A DNA stretch of 17,735 nucleotides from Rhodocyclaceae bacterium UBA1310 (GTDB taxonomy: Bacteria; Pseudomonadota; Gammaproteobacteria; Burkholderiales; Rhodocyclaceae), in the NCBI GenBank assembly GCA_002307175.1, contig DBTS01000070.1:1-17735 (forward strand). Reading direction: 5' to 3'. Positions 1 through 6,540 of the stretch are shown here, piece by piece (position 1 is the stretch's first letter; each line of letters starts with the position of its first letter). The translations under genes and the position numbers were made by a program. The notes beneath the pieces are model-generated. The model was not told where the DNA came from and did no database searches. It worked only from the letters and a program-made list of their open reading frames with translations.

Positions 1-445
1 TGGTGCGCGACTGGTTCATGATCGCCCGCTCGATGTTCTGCCGTATCCACCACGTAGCGTACGTGGAGAAGCGGAAGCCACGTTCGGGATCGAATTTTTC
101 GAGTGCGTGCATCAGGCCCAGGTTGCCCTCTTCCACGAGGTCCAGCAGGGGGATGCCACGGTTCAGGTAGTGTTTGGCGATGTTGACCACGAGCCGCAGG
201 TTGCGTTCGATCATGGTCTGCCTAGCCTTGAAATCGCCCTTGCGGACGCGGCGTGCGAGATCGGCTTCTTCCTGCGCGGTGAGCAGCGGGTTGATGCCGA
301 TCTCGTTGAGGTAAATCTGGGTTACGTCATTCAGGTAGTCATTTTCCGGCGGCGGCGAAGGCAAAGCCTCGGAGAATGCCTCCAGCTCCGGAGGCAGATC
401 CGTTTCCTTGTCTTCGGCATCATCGAGGAATTCCGGATCATACAT
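1..445 (-). CDS. rpoS: RNA polymerase sigma factor RpoS (sigma-38), 5' part only
   Basis: The 3' end of the gene lies beyond the left edge, so only the first 148 residues are present. RpoS is the sigma subunit that directs RNA polymerase to stationary-phase and general stress promoters. The visible part has an acidic, proline-rich N-terminus (residues 1-36), then region 1.2 (QIYLNEIGINPLLTAQEEA, about 43-61), the NLRLVV segment (82-87), and region 2 with DLVEEGNLGL (102-111), EKFDPERGFRFSTYATWWIR (116-135) and IERAIMNQ (138-145), the core-binding and -10-recognition segments of the sigma-70 family. The start at 445 is set by an AGGGG Shine-Dalgarno that overlaps the nlpD stop codon, only ten bases upstream. 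In relatives the main rpoS promoter lies inside nlpD; I could not place it here. RpoS rather than RpoD is supported by the short N-terminus and the position after nlpD. Confidence 0.96.
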   Translation of the reverse strand, partial: MYDPEFLDDAEDKETDLPPELEAFSEALPSPPPENDYLNDVTQIYLNEIGINPLLTAQEEADLARRVRKGDFKARQTMIERNLRLVVNIAKHYLNRGIPLLDLVEEGNLGLMHALEKFDPERGFRFSTYATWWIRQNIERAIMNQSRT

Positions 446-455
446 GGCGGTACCC

Positions 456-1490
456 CTAACGTGGTGGCAAATACTTCATTGGGTCGACCGGTTTTCCCTG
501 CCGACGGATCTCGAAGTGCAGCATGGGCTTGTCGGAATCGGAGTTGCCGAGCAACGCGATTTTCTGCCCCTTCTGCACCGTCTGTTTCTCCTTGACCAGA
601 ACCTCCTTGTTATGCGCATACGCACTCAGGAAGTTGTTATTGTGCTTGATGATTACGAGATTGCCGTACCCTCGCAAACCCGAACCTACATACACAACCT
701 GCCCGCCACTTGCGGCAAGTACAGGATCACCGATACTGCCGCTGATGTCCAGGCCCTTGTTGGTGCTGTCGTTGAAACCTGCCAGCACCTTGCCGCTGCC
801 CGGCCATATCCAGTTGATCCCTTCCTCGCCTGCCGCAACAGACTTGCTCTCTGACGCACGCGGTTCGCTCTGAGCTTCGGCCTTGCCCGTTGCTGCGGGC
901 ACGCTTGCCGGGGCTGTTGCAACAACCGTCTTGTCAGCGGCCTGTGCATCTTTCCATGCCTGCGCCGAATACGCCAAACGTCCGCCCTTTGGTTCAGTTT
1001 TCTGGCCCGCAGGGGCAGTACCTGCTATGCCCGTATCGGTCGATGCCGCGACCGCTGCGGAAGAGCCGGATTTGCTGGTAGTCAAGGGCGTGGCGCCGAG
1101 TGCATCAGATTTTGGCAAGGCCACGATAGTTACATTATCAGATGACGAATCCCCTGTTGCTGGAGTGGGTTCCTGTCCAGGAGGAACAATGCGCAGTTCC
1201 TGCCCTGCGCTGATGACATTGGGATCGGTCAGCTTGTTCCACGCAGCCACTTCTCGATAGTCCCGCTCGTACTGGTGGGCGATGCTGTAGAGCGTGTCGC
1301 CACGCTTGACGATGTAATACCCGGGGCGGGCAACTGCAGGTTTTGCGTCGGGTGCCGGCGCGCGCACGGGGCCACGCGCCTCGATCGGGGCGGGGGCTTC
1401 GGAAGCGCATCCGACAAGCAGCATGGCGCCAGCCGTCAAAACAGACAGGCAACGCAATGACTGAAGAATTTGTGACATTCCAGACCTCAT
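456..1490 (-). CDS. nlpD: Lipoprotein NlpD, LysM plus degenerate LytM/M23 domain
   Basis: Outer-membrane lipoprotein that in relatives activates the cell-wall amidase AmiC during cell separation. The N-terminus is a lipoprotein signal with lipobox LVGC, lipidated Cys28. A LysM peptidoglycan-binding domain follows (about 58-102, YYIVKRGDTLYSIA), then a low-complexity Ala/Ser/Pro linker (105-222) and a C-terminal M23 domain (225-341). The peptidase site is degenerate: the first zinc histidine is Asn244 (NKGLD) and the first residue of the usual HLH motif is Met323 (MLHFE). Asp248, His293 and His325 remain. This matches a regulatory NlpD, not an active endopeptidase. The start at 1490 overlaps the pcm stop as ATGA. 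An alternative ATG at 1478 has a GAGG ribosome site at good spacing and would shorten the protein to 340 residues. rpoS follows after ten bases. Confidence 0.95.
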   Translation of the reverse strand: MRSGMSQILQSLRCLSVLTAGAMLLVGCASEAPAPIEARGPVRAPAPDAKPAVARPGYYIVKRGDTLYSIAHQYERDYREVAAWNKLTDPNVISAGQELRIVPPGQEPTPATGDSSSDNVTIVALPKSDALGATPLTTSKSGSSAAVAASTDTGIAGTAPAGQKTEPKGGRLAYSAQAWKDAQAADKTVVATAPASVPAATGKAEAQSEPRASESKSVAAGEEGINWIWPGSGKVLAGFNDSTNKGLDISGSIGDPVLAASGGQVVYVGSGLRGYGNLVIIKHNNNFLSAYAHNKEVLVKEKQTVQKGQKIALLGNSDSDKPMLHFEIRRQGKPVDPMKYLPPR

Positions 1491-2155
1491 TCTATTCCCG
1501 GCAACAATGGTACGAATCGTACCGCATCCAGACGTGTTTCTTTGAGTGTCCCACTGGACATACGTTCAATCAAGAGGACAACCTGATCCCCACCCTGACG
1601 CACCTGTGGCATCACCATCCGCCCCAGAGGCGCCAGTTGATCAAGCAGAGCCTTGGGGACGGTCGCCGAGGCGGCGGCAAGGATGATGGAATCAAACGGC
1701 GCCACCTCGGGCAGTCCCAGGCTGCCATCGCCATGTTTGAGGCGCACATTCGGCAGGCGCATTGGGCGAAGGTTGGAGCGGGCCTTTTCGAGCAGCTTGC
1801 CGATGCGCTCAATGGCATACACATCGCTGGCCATATAGGAAAGCACTGCGGCCTGGTAGCCGCAGCCGGCGCCCACTTCCAGCGTCTTGCCCATGGCGCG
1901 CCCGCCCGCCACGAGAAGCTCGGCCATGCGTGCGACGACAAAGGGTTGCGAGATGGTCTGCTGAAAGCCCAGTGGCAGGGCCGTATCTTCATACGCGCGG
2001 GAGGCCAACGCCTCTTCGACGAAGACATGGCGGGGAACCTCATTCAGGGCACCGAGTACCCTGTCATCACGAATACCATCACTACGCAGGCGCTCGACCA
2101 TCCGCGCCCGCGCCCGCGCGGCAGCCTGAAGTGTGGCTTGAGAAGGAACCGGCAT
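1487..2155 (-). CDS. pcm: Protein-L-isoaspartate O-methyltransferase
   Basis: Cytoplasmic repair enzyme that transfers a methyl group from S-adenosylmethionine to L-isoaspartyl residues in aged proteins, starting their conversion back to aspartate. The 222-residue form has the family signature QTISQPFVVA (66-75), which contributes to substrate binding, SAM-binding motif I as LEVGAGCGYQ (92-101), and a later GDGSLG motif. Length fits the family (about 205-225). The reading frame can be extended upstream to a TTG at 2173, inside surE; I prefer the ATG at 2155, which follows the surE stop by two bases and implies translational coupling. The 3' end overlaps the nlpD start as ATGA. The position between surE and nlpD is the classical arrangement, and co-expression with rpoS fits a stationary-phase repair role. 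Confidence 0.95.
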   Translation of the reverse strand: MPVPSQATLQAAARARARMVERLRSDGIRDDRVLGALNEVPRHVFVEEALASRAYEDTALPLGFQQTISQPFVVARMAELLVAGGRAMGKTLEVGAGCGYQAAVLSYMASDVYAIERIGKLLEKARSNLRPMRLPNVRLKHGDGSLGLPEVAPFDSIILAAASATVPKALLDQLAPLGRMVMPQVRQGGDQVVLLIERMSSGTLKETRLDAVRFVPLLPGIE

Positions 2156-2157
2156 AA

Positions 2158-2901
2158 TCAGCGTACCAACCAATCCTGAACGTCCCCGATCTGGGAAGTG
2201 TGAGTCAGATCGATCTGCAGCGGTGTGACAGAGACATAGCCCTCGCCAACCGCATGGAAATCAGTGCCATCCCCCGCATCGGCAACATCGCCGACCGCAC
2301 CGATCCAGTAGATCGTCTCCCCACGCGGGTTAGTGGAGCGAATGACGGATTCAGCCCGATGGCGCCGCCCCAGCCGCGTGACACGCAGACCACGCAAACT
2401 CTCATAGGGCACGTCGGGCACATTCATATTGAGCAGCACAGGCTCACCAAAAGGTGCGCGCTGGATGCGCTCAACCATTTCGCGGGCAAGTTTGGCTGCG
2501 GTGACGAAATGGGTGGGAGAGCGCCCCACCAGTGAGACAGCCAGCGAGGGTACGCCGAGCAGATAGCCTTCGGTTGCAGCGGCCACAGTGCCGGAATAGA
2601 CGGTGTCGTCCCCCATGTTGGCACCGTGATTGATGCCGGAGACAACCATATCCGGCATCACATCCAGCATACCGGTCACCGCCAGATGCACGCAATCGGT
2701 GGGGGTGCCATTCACATAGTGGAAGCCGTTTGCTGCGCGCCGCAACTGCAGGGGGCGATCAAGCGTCAGCGAATTACTCGCCCCGCTGCGATCCCGCTCG
2801 GGCGCCACGACGGTGATTTCCGCCACTTTGGATAGTTCCGCCGCCAGGGCTTGCAGACCGGGCGAAAAATAGCCATCGTCGTTCGAGAGTAAGATCCGCA
2901 T
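2158..2901 (-). CDS. surE: 5'/3'-nucleotidase SurE
   Basis: Metal-dependent phosphatase of the SurE family, which removes phosphate from nucleoside monophosphates and can act on short polyphosphate; cytoplasmic and linked to stationary-phase survival. The 247-residue protein opens with MRILLSNDDG, giving the metal ligands Asp8 and Asp9. RDRSG places the ligand Ser39, and SGINHGANMGDDTVYSGT (88-105) carries the conserved Asn91 and the substrate loop. VNGTPTDCVH (63-72) is another family signature. Length is typical. First gene of the operon: a promoter with a perfect -10 box lies 29-57 bases upstream of the start. The Shine-Dalgarno is weak (GGTGG). pcm starts two bases after its stop. Confidence 0.96.
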   Translation of the reverse strand: MRILLSNDDGYFSPGLQALAAELSKVAEITVVAPERDRSGASNSLTLDRPLQLRRAANGFHYVNGTPTDCVHLAVTGMLDVMPDMVVSGINHGANMGDDTVYSGTVAAATEGYLLGVPSLAVSLVGRSPTHFVTAAKLAREMVERIQRAPFGEPVLLNMNVPDVPYESLRGLRVTRLGRRHRAESVIRSTNPRGETIYWIGAVGDVADAGDGTDFHAVGEGYVSVTPLQIDLTHTSQIGDVQDWLVR

Positions 2902-2929
2902 GCACCACCATCAATTGGACAGACCCCAC

Positions 2930-2958
2930 ATTATAAAGGCGCTTGGGCTGACTGTCTG
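2930..2958 (-). promoter_or_regulatory. Sigma-70 promoter of the surE-pcm-nlpD-rpoS operon
   Basis: On the minus strand a perfect TATAAT (2935-2930) is preceded at exactly 17 bases by CAGACA (2958-2953), which matches four of six positions of the -35 consensus. Transcription would start near 2923, giving a leader of about 20 bases before surE. It diverges from the riboswitch promoter at 3215-3244. Confidence 0.75.
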
Positions 2959-3214
2959 TATTACGCCTGCCGCCCGGCGGGAAGCCATACTCTTTATTGT
3001 GCGCCGCACAAACCACATAAACCGAGGCTGCCCATGCCTTCGCACTGCGTTTTCTGCCATGCAGACTGCCGCCGCCAGTAGCAACACTTTGCCCCTTAGA
3101 GCCTGTTCACAGGCTGTCGCAAGCGTCTGGCCGGGGACACAAAGCATCTTATGCCTGCGCGGAAAGCCTGCCTACAGGATAGTACCAGTGCTTTGTTAAA
3201 TTGCTTGCCCCTAA
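2959..3214. other. Intergenic stretch between divergent promoters
   Basis: I see no credible gene here. The only clear structure is a short perfect hairpin, AGCCTG-TTCA-CAGGCT at 3100-3115. Together with the flanking regulatory DNA this separates the surE operon from the protease unit. Confidence 0.5.
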
Positions 3215-3244
3215 TTGTCGGCACAGCCACTCTCCGACTAGATT
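3215..3244 (+). promoter_or_regulatory. Candidate promoter for the riboswitch-protease transcript
   Basis: TTGTCG (3215-3220) and TAGATT (3239-3244) are separated by 18 bases, each matching four of six consensus positions. The predicted start near 3251 falls immediately before the aptamer, which is the expected geometry for a riboswitch leader. The boxes are only moderate matches. Confidence 0.45.
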
Positions 3245-3254
3245 TCACTCCGAC

Positions 3255-3342
3255 GCAGTTGTAAACGGCACACCCGTCGAAAGGCGGGGTCGCAAAGTTT
3301 CCGGTCTAAGGGGTCACACCTAGGATAGCGGGGCCGCCAATT
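3255..3342 (+). promoter_or_regulatory. Cyclic-di-GMP-I (GEMM-I) riboswitch aptamer
   Basis: The leader matches the class I c-di-GMP aptamer recalled from the Vibrio cholerae Vc2 RNA. P2 is CCCGTC (3273-3278) closed by a GAAA tetraloop (3279-3282) with GGCGGG (3283-3288). GGCACACC (3267-3274) corresponds to Vc2 GGCAAACC, and GGGTCGCAAAG (3287-3297) to GGGACGCAAAG. P3 begins CCGGTCTAAGG (3301-3311), with CCTAGGATAGCGGGG (3319-3333) on the other side, including the tetraloop-receptor-like TCTAA/TAGGA. P1 can form from CGGC (3266-3269) with GCCG (3333-3336) and GTTG (3258-3261) with CAAT (3338-3341). The G residues expected to contact the ligand in the GGC segment are kept. The 5' half is the least certain part. 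The RNA reads in the same direction as the protease gene that starts 84 bases later. Confidence 0.85.
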
Positions 3343-3344
3343 CC

Positions 3345-3373
3345 CGCTCACTCTCGTGGTGAGCGTTTATTGT
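3345..3373 (+). terminator. Terminator-like hairpin after the aptamer (possible expression platform)
   Basis: CGCTCAC (3345-3351) and GTGAGCG (3359-3365) form a perfect seven-pair stem with a seven-base loop, followed by TTTATTGT. CCCGC within and before its 5' arm (3343-3347) could instead pair with GCGGG of the aptamer (3328-3332) or with GCGGG downstream (3375-3379). A ligand-dependent switch between termination and read-through is therefore possible. The T-tract is short and interrupted, so efficiency is uncertain. Confidence 0.5.
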
Positions 3374-3397
3374 TGCGGGCTACGCTTTACCCGCCCT

Positions 3398-3422
3398 TTC
3401 TCCGGACGCATTCACCGGAGAA
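3398..3422 (+). promoter_or_regulatory. Hairpin sequestering the protease ribosome-binding site
   Basis: TTCTCCGG (3398-3405) is perfectly complementary to CCGGAGAA (3415-3422), leaving a nine-base loop. The 3' arm contains the GGAG Shine-Dalgarno (3417-3420) of the ATG at 3426, so folding would block ribosome access. It lies directly downstream of the aptamer and terminator-like hairpin and could be a second, translational, control layer. Confidence 0.6.
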
Positions 3423-3425
3423 TCC

Positions 3426-5756
3426 ATGCCCGCAAACGCCCTGCTTCCTGACCCGCTACGTCAACGCCTGCTGCCGCTCGTGCTGGCAAGCCTGTGCCTG
3501 CCGGCAGGGGCACAGGCTGCCACGTATGCGCCATGGCTTACCCAGATCGGCGTCAACGATACGGTGATGTCTGCGGGCCGCTGGGGGGCAGGCACGCTGC
3601 TCGGGGTGGTGGATAGCGGCATTGTGCCGGGCAACCCGACCTTTGCCAGCGGGCAGGTCTCAACGGCGCTATCAGGCTGCGCCGCCCTCACCTTCCGCTG
3701 TTCCAGCGGCTACACCGATGACAACGGTCATGGCACGGCAGTAGCTTCCATCGCGGCAGCCAATAAACTGTATATGGCAGCATCAAACTACGGTGGTTAC
3801 CTTGTGCAGGCCGGCAGCGTGGTGGGCGTGGCCCCCAATGCAAATATCGTTGCGGAAAAGGTGCTGAACGCGTCAGGTTCAGCTTATTCCTCCGATGTGG
3901 CTAACGGCATACGCAAGGCCGCTGATGCCGGGGCGCGTGTCATCAACGTCTCCATCACCTACGGAACCAGCGCGGATATCGTCGGTGCCATCAACTATGC
4001 CACCACACGCGGCGCCTTCATTGTCTGGGCGGGCGGCAACAGCAAAATCATCCTAGCCAGTGGCATCAATACCTCAGGGCTGAGTCCGTCGGCGCTGAGC
4101 CGCATCGTCTTTGTGGGGTCGATGGACCCGACAAATGTGAAATCCTCATTCAGCAATACACCAGGCGGCGCACGCCTGATCGCCACCAATGGCAGTGCAA
4201 TCAACTACGCTTCACGCTGGCTGATGGCGCCCGGCGAATCCATTCTTGCGCCCTCGGTCACCGACGGCGCGAGCGCGTGGAGCTACTGGTCTGGCACCTC
4301 AATGTCTGCCCCTATCGTGGCAGGCTCGCTGATTCTGCTTGAAACGGCGTGGCCGATTCTGCATACCAACGGTTCCGCAGAAAACCTTCTTCTGGTGACG
4401 GCCACCGATCTGGGGGCCAAAGGCGTCGATTACACCTACGGTGCCGGCCTGCTGAACCTGGCGGCGGCGTTCCAGCCGGTTGGCACGCTGACCGTAAGAA
4501 AATCGAATGGGCAAAACATTGCGGTCACCGGGCTGACCAGATCGATGATCACTTCAGGCGCCCTGGGCAGCCTGGCTTCCGTACAGGCCAGACTGGCCGA
4601 TTACACCGCACTGGACAGCTATCTGCGCAACTTCTCGGTGGATCTTTCCGGCCTGATCAAGACGCCATCATCAGCGGCAAAGCTCAACGCTCTGCCGACA
4701 AACACCAATACAGGCGTCAAGGCAATCAAGTTTGCCGATGGCCGTTATCTGGAGTACTGGGACGAGAATGACATTAGCATTCCTTTCCAGGGGATCACAC
4801 CGGCCCAGGTGCAGCATCTCGGTGAATTCGGCTACAACGAAGACATCAGGGCTCCACGCCACAACGCTTATGCCATGCTGACAGATACACATGGCAACGT
4901 CACTGCTTTCGGCTTTGGGGCGCCCACGCAATATGCTTTTGCGCGTGCCCTGCACGGTGATGAGGCCATTGCCAGCCTGGCTGCCGAAAGCGGTGTGAGC
5001 AATTTTGGCAGTATCGCGCAGAGTGGCAGCATGGCGACGTATGGCACTTCGCTTGGCGAAGACACGCGACTGGCGGTGACCTGGAGCAGCACCACGGATA
5101 CGCGCATGGCTGTGATTGGCGGCAATGCGCCGGCCTGGGTCGCGCCGGATGCGTACAAGGCCGGCGTGGGTCTGAGCCACCGCCTCAGCGATACGCTGAC
5201 GGCAGGTTTCACGGTAGGAACGCTGGAAGAAAATCACGGCCTGCTGGGCAGCACCTACAATGCCGAGTCGGCACTGAATCTCGGGCGGCATGCGCGCAGC
5301 ATGAGTTATGGCACTTCACTGGCGTATCGCATCAATCGCGACGAAAGCCTGCTTGCCGAGGGCGGCATGGTGGAAACCCGCAGCTCGAACCCCGGTGGCC
5401 TGTTTGCCGAGGTGGGGCGCCTCAGGGCCTATACCTGGAGCCTGAGCTACCAGCATGAAAACCTGTGGGCCAGGAAGGATCGCCTGAGTCTGGGCGTCAG
5501 CCAGCCTCTGCGCGTGGCAAGCGGCCAGGCGGGAGTGATCGTCACGAACATCGATGAGGATGGCGTCGCACATTACGATACGGAGCGTGTCGGCCTTGCC
5601 CCGGATGGGCACGAACTCGACTACAAGCTTTCCTACAATGTGCCGCTGGACCGTGCCAGTTCGCTGTCGGTGCGGGCGGCTTACCGCAAGGATGCCTACA
5701 ACATCAAAGATCGCACCGACGCGTCCGTCACCACCAGCTGGACGCGTCGCTTCTGA
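3426..5756 (+). CDS. Secreted subtilisin-like (S8) serine protease with autotransporter-like C-terminus
   Basis: A 776-residue protein with a Sec signal peptide ending at AQA-A (about residue 31). The S8 catalytic triad is complete: Asp63 (GVVDSG), His102 (NGHGTAVA) and Ser292 (SGTSMSAP), with oxyanion Asn205 (AGGNS). Cys85 and Cys92 could form a disulfide in the secreted enzyme. The peptidase domain ends near residue 350. From about 520 to the end, alternating polar/hydrophobic segments and a terminal Phe (SWTRRF) look like an outer-membrane barrel, so the enzyme is probably an autotransporter like the S8 proteases of Neisseriaceae (NalP/AusI type). The barrel assignment is by pattern only. 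The start has a GGAG site that is buried in a hairpin, and the leader carries a c-di-GMP riboswitch. Single-gene unit, terminated at 5925-5959. The substrate is unknown. Confidence 0.9.
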   Translation: MPANALLPDPLRQRLLPLVLASLCLPAGAQAATYAPWLTQIGVNDTVMSAGRWGAGTLLGVVDSGIVPGNPTFASGQVSTALSGCAALTFRCSSGYTDDNGHGTAVASIAAANKLYMAASNYGGYLVQAGSVVGVAPNANIVAEKVLNASGSAYSSDVANGIRKAADAGARVINVSITYGTSADIVGAINYATTRGAFIVWAGGNSKIILASGINTSGLSPSALSRIVFVGSMDPTNVKSSFSNTPGGARLIATNGSAINYASRWLMAPGESILAPSVTDGASAWSYWSGTSMSAPIVAGSLILLETAWPILHTNGSAENLLLVTATDLGAKGVDYTYGAGLLNLAAAFQPVGTLTVRKSNGQNIAVTGLTRSMITSGALGSLASVQARLADYTALDSYLRNFSVDLSGLIKTPSSAAKLNALPTNTNTGVKAIKFADGRYLEYWDENDISIPFQGITPAQVQHLGEFGYNEDIRAPRHNAYAMLTDTHGNVTAFGFGAPTQYAFARALHGDEAIASLAAESGVSNFGSIAQSGSMATYGTSLGEDTRLAVTWSSTTDTRMAVIGGNAPAWVAPDAYKAGVGLSHRLSDTLTAGFTVGTLEENHGLLGSTYNAESALNLGRHARSMSYGTSLAYRINRDESLLAEGGMVETRSSNPGGLFAEVGRLRAYTWSLSYQHENLWARKDRLSLGVSQPLRVASGQAGVIVTNIDEDGVAHYDTERVGLAPDGHELDYKLSYNVPLDRASSLSVRAAYRKDAYNIKDRTDASVTTSWTRRF

Positions 5757-5757
5757 A

Positions 5758-5870
5758 CCAGAGCCACGGGCCGATGGGCTCCGGGCTGCTCGAGAAGCCC
5801 GCTGCTGAATAGCGTTTCTCCGGGTCGCACTGCAGGAATGGATTTCTTCCCTGCGGCCCGTGTGCTCTGG
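5758..5870. repeat. Long imperfect inverted repeat after the protease gene
   Basis: Arms at 5758-5773 and 5854-5870 are complementary except for one mismatch with a one-base length difference. They enclose smaller hairpins, including CGGGCT with AGCCCG around 5782-5801. It begins two bases after the protease stop and would give the mRNA a structured 3' end upstream of the terminator. It could protect the message from exonucleases or be a relic of a repeat element. Confidence 0.6.
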
Positions 5871-5924
5871 ACCACTGAGTACCAACCCTGTCTCCTCCTC
5901 CTCCGGCCTGGCAGGGGCCGGTTT

Positions 5925-5959
5925 AAGGTCCCGGAATGATTCCGGGACCTTTATTTTTT
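5925..5959 (+). terminator. Strong intrinsic terminator of the protease unit
   Basis: GGTCCCGGAA (5927-5936) pairs perfectly with TTCCGGGACC (5940-5949) across a three-base TGA loop, extended by AA/TT, and is followed by TTTATTTTTT (5950-5959). This is a textbook rho-independent terminator for the plus strand. Confidence 0.93.
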
Positions 5960-6021
5960 GGCCCTTCAGACTTTCGTGTGGGCCGCAAATTGCTTCTGCA
6001 GAATCCAGCGCGGGGCCGACA

Positions 6022-6055
6022 CCGTAGGGCGGAGGGAGCGTAGCGATTTCCGCCG
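6022..6055 (+). repeat. GTAGGGCGGA-type palindromic repeat, copy 1
   Basis: Begins GTAGGGCGGAGGGAGCG and ends TTTCCGCCG, so the ends are partly self-complementary. It matches the reverse complement of 6163-6194 at nearly every position. Similar GTAGGG-starting palindromes are common intergenic repeats in many proteobacteria. Confidence 0.65.
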
Positions 6056-6162
6056 CAACCTCCCGAGCGGGGGCGCCGCCGCCAATTGAGGTCAGCCTTG
6101 AAAAGGCTTGCCTGATAAGGGCAAGTTAACCTCTTGACCCGCCAGATTGGACGATCTGTGTC

Positions 6163-6194
6163 CGGCGGAATTCGCTCCGCTCTCTCCGCCCTAC
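6163..6194 (-). repeat. GTAGGGCGGA-type palindromic repeat, copy 2 (inverted)
   Basis: Read on the minus strand it begins GTAGGGCGGAGAGAGCGGAG and ends ATTCCGCCG, almost identical to the plus-strand copy at 6022-6055. Together the two form an inverted pair inside the larger 5960-6258 element. Confidence 0.65.
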
Positions 6195-6234
6195 CCTGAA
6201 TGCTCGCCACGTCTGGCTTAAGACATGAAAACAT

Positions 6235-6289
6235 GCCCACGCTAAAGTCTGAAGGCCCTTTTTTTGACCCTTCAGACTTTTTTGTGGGC
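6235..6289. terminator. Large bidirectional terminator hairpin
   Basis: Two stacked stems: GCCCAC (6235-6240) with GTGGGC (6284-6289), and AAAGTCTGAAGG (6244-6255) with CCTTCAGACTTT (6269-6280), separated by a small internal loop. The 13-base loop carries seven T residues. The inner stem is A-rich on one side and T-rich on the other, so it can terminate in both directions. The right arm is a third copy (C) of the motif at 5960. Confidence 0.7.
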
Positions 6290-6294
6290 AAGTA

Positions 6295-6355
6295 GCACCC
6301 TCTCGCGTATCACACCGTAGCGAACGAAGGAGAAAACCCACGCGTGAAAGGGTGC
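6295..6355. repeat. Inverted repeat, palindromic intergenic element
   Basis: GCACCCTCTCGCGT (6295-6308) is complementary, apart from a two-base length difference and a mismatch, to ACGCGTGAAAGGGTGC (6340-6355). No gene lies between the arms. It sits directly next to the preceding hairpin, extending the repeat cluster. Confidence 0.5.
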
Positions 6356-6417
6356 AATGCGGCGTAACAAAGCGTCGGAAGGCGCCTGCGGCTTTTCCAG
6401 AATACGCCATTGTCCTA

Positions 6418-6519
6418 GCATGCCGGTTTGCGTAGGGCGCGCGAAGCGGAACAATGAAGCGTAGCGCAATTGCGCCGGTCTAGCCTCCGCCCGGAGGGCG
6501 CAAACCAGGATCGGCATGC
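6418..6519. repeat. Nested palindromic element
   Basis: Outer arms GCATGCCGGTTTGCG (6418-6432) match the complement of CGCAAACC (6499-6506) plus CGGCATGC (6512-6519), with five extra bases in the right arm. Inside sits another GTAGGGCGC-type palindrome (6432-6476) ending GCGCAATTGCGCC. Its right part includes the dispersed repeat at 6472-6505. Confidence 0.55.
6472..6505 (+). repeat. Dispersed 34-base repeat, copy 1
   Basis: Core AGCCTCCGCCCGGAGGG, itself partly palindromic. An inverted copy with two mismatches over 34 bases lies at 17702-17735, more than 11 kb away, showing that this is a repeated family in the genome and not chance symmetry. Confidence 0.8.
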
Positions 6520-6540
6520 CAACATTAAGCCACACTAAAT

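Larger units (their letters stand above)
5960..6258. repeat. MITE-like palindromic intergenic element
   Basis: About 300 bases bounded by inverted copies of a 24-base motif with core CCTTCAGACTTT at 5960-5983 (copy A) and 6235-6258 (copy B). Nested inside are a second inverted pair with core GTAGGGCGGAG (6022-6055 and 6163-6194) and two small hairpins, AGCCTT/AAGGCT (6094-6108) and CTTGCC/GGCAAG (6107-6125). No open reading frame of note lies inside. The nested symmetry suggests a non-autonomous mobile or repetitive element. No transposase or target-site duplication was recognised. Confidence 0.55.

Noticed and set aside
1343..2179. Long plus-strand open frame of 278 codons opposite nlpD and pcm
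   Set aside because: It is antisense to two well-recognised genes and shows no protein features; a by-product of high GC and codon bias.
3085..3190. Possible second, degenerate c-di-GMP aptamer (GGGGACACAAAGC and ACAGGATAGTACC)
   Set aside because: Fragments resemble the GEMM core, but I could not build P2 with its tetraloop or a consistent P3; worth including in a covariance search only.
4671..5885. Minus-strand frames of 206 and 189 codons opposite the protease
   Set aside because: Antisense to a clearly coding S8 protease; no signal, motif or ribosome site.
5960..6258. Complete insertion sequence
   Set aside because: Inverted ends are present, but there is no transposase frame and no target duplication could be identified; kept only as a MITE-like repeat.
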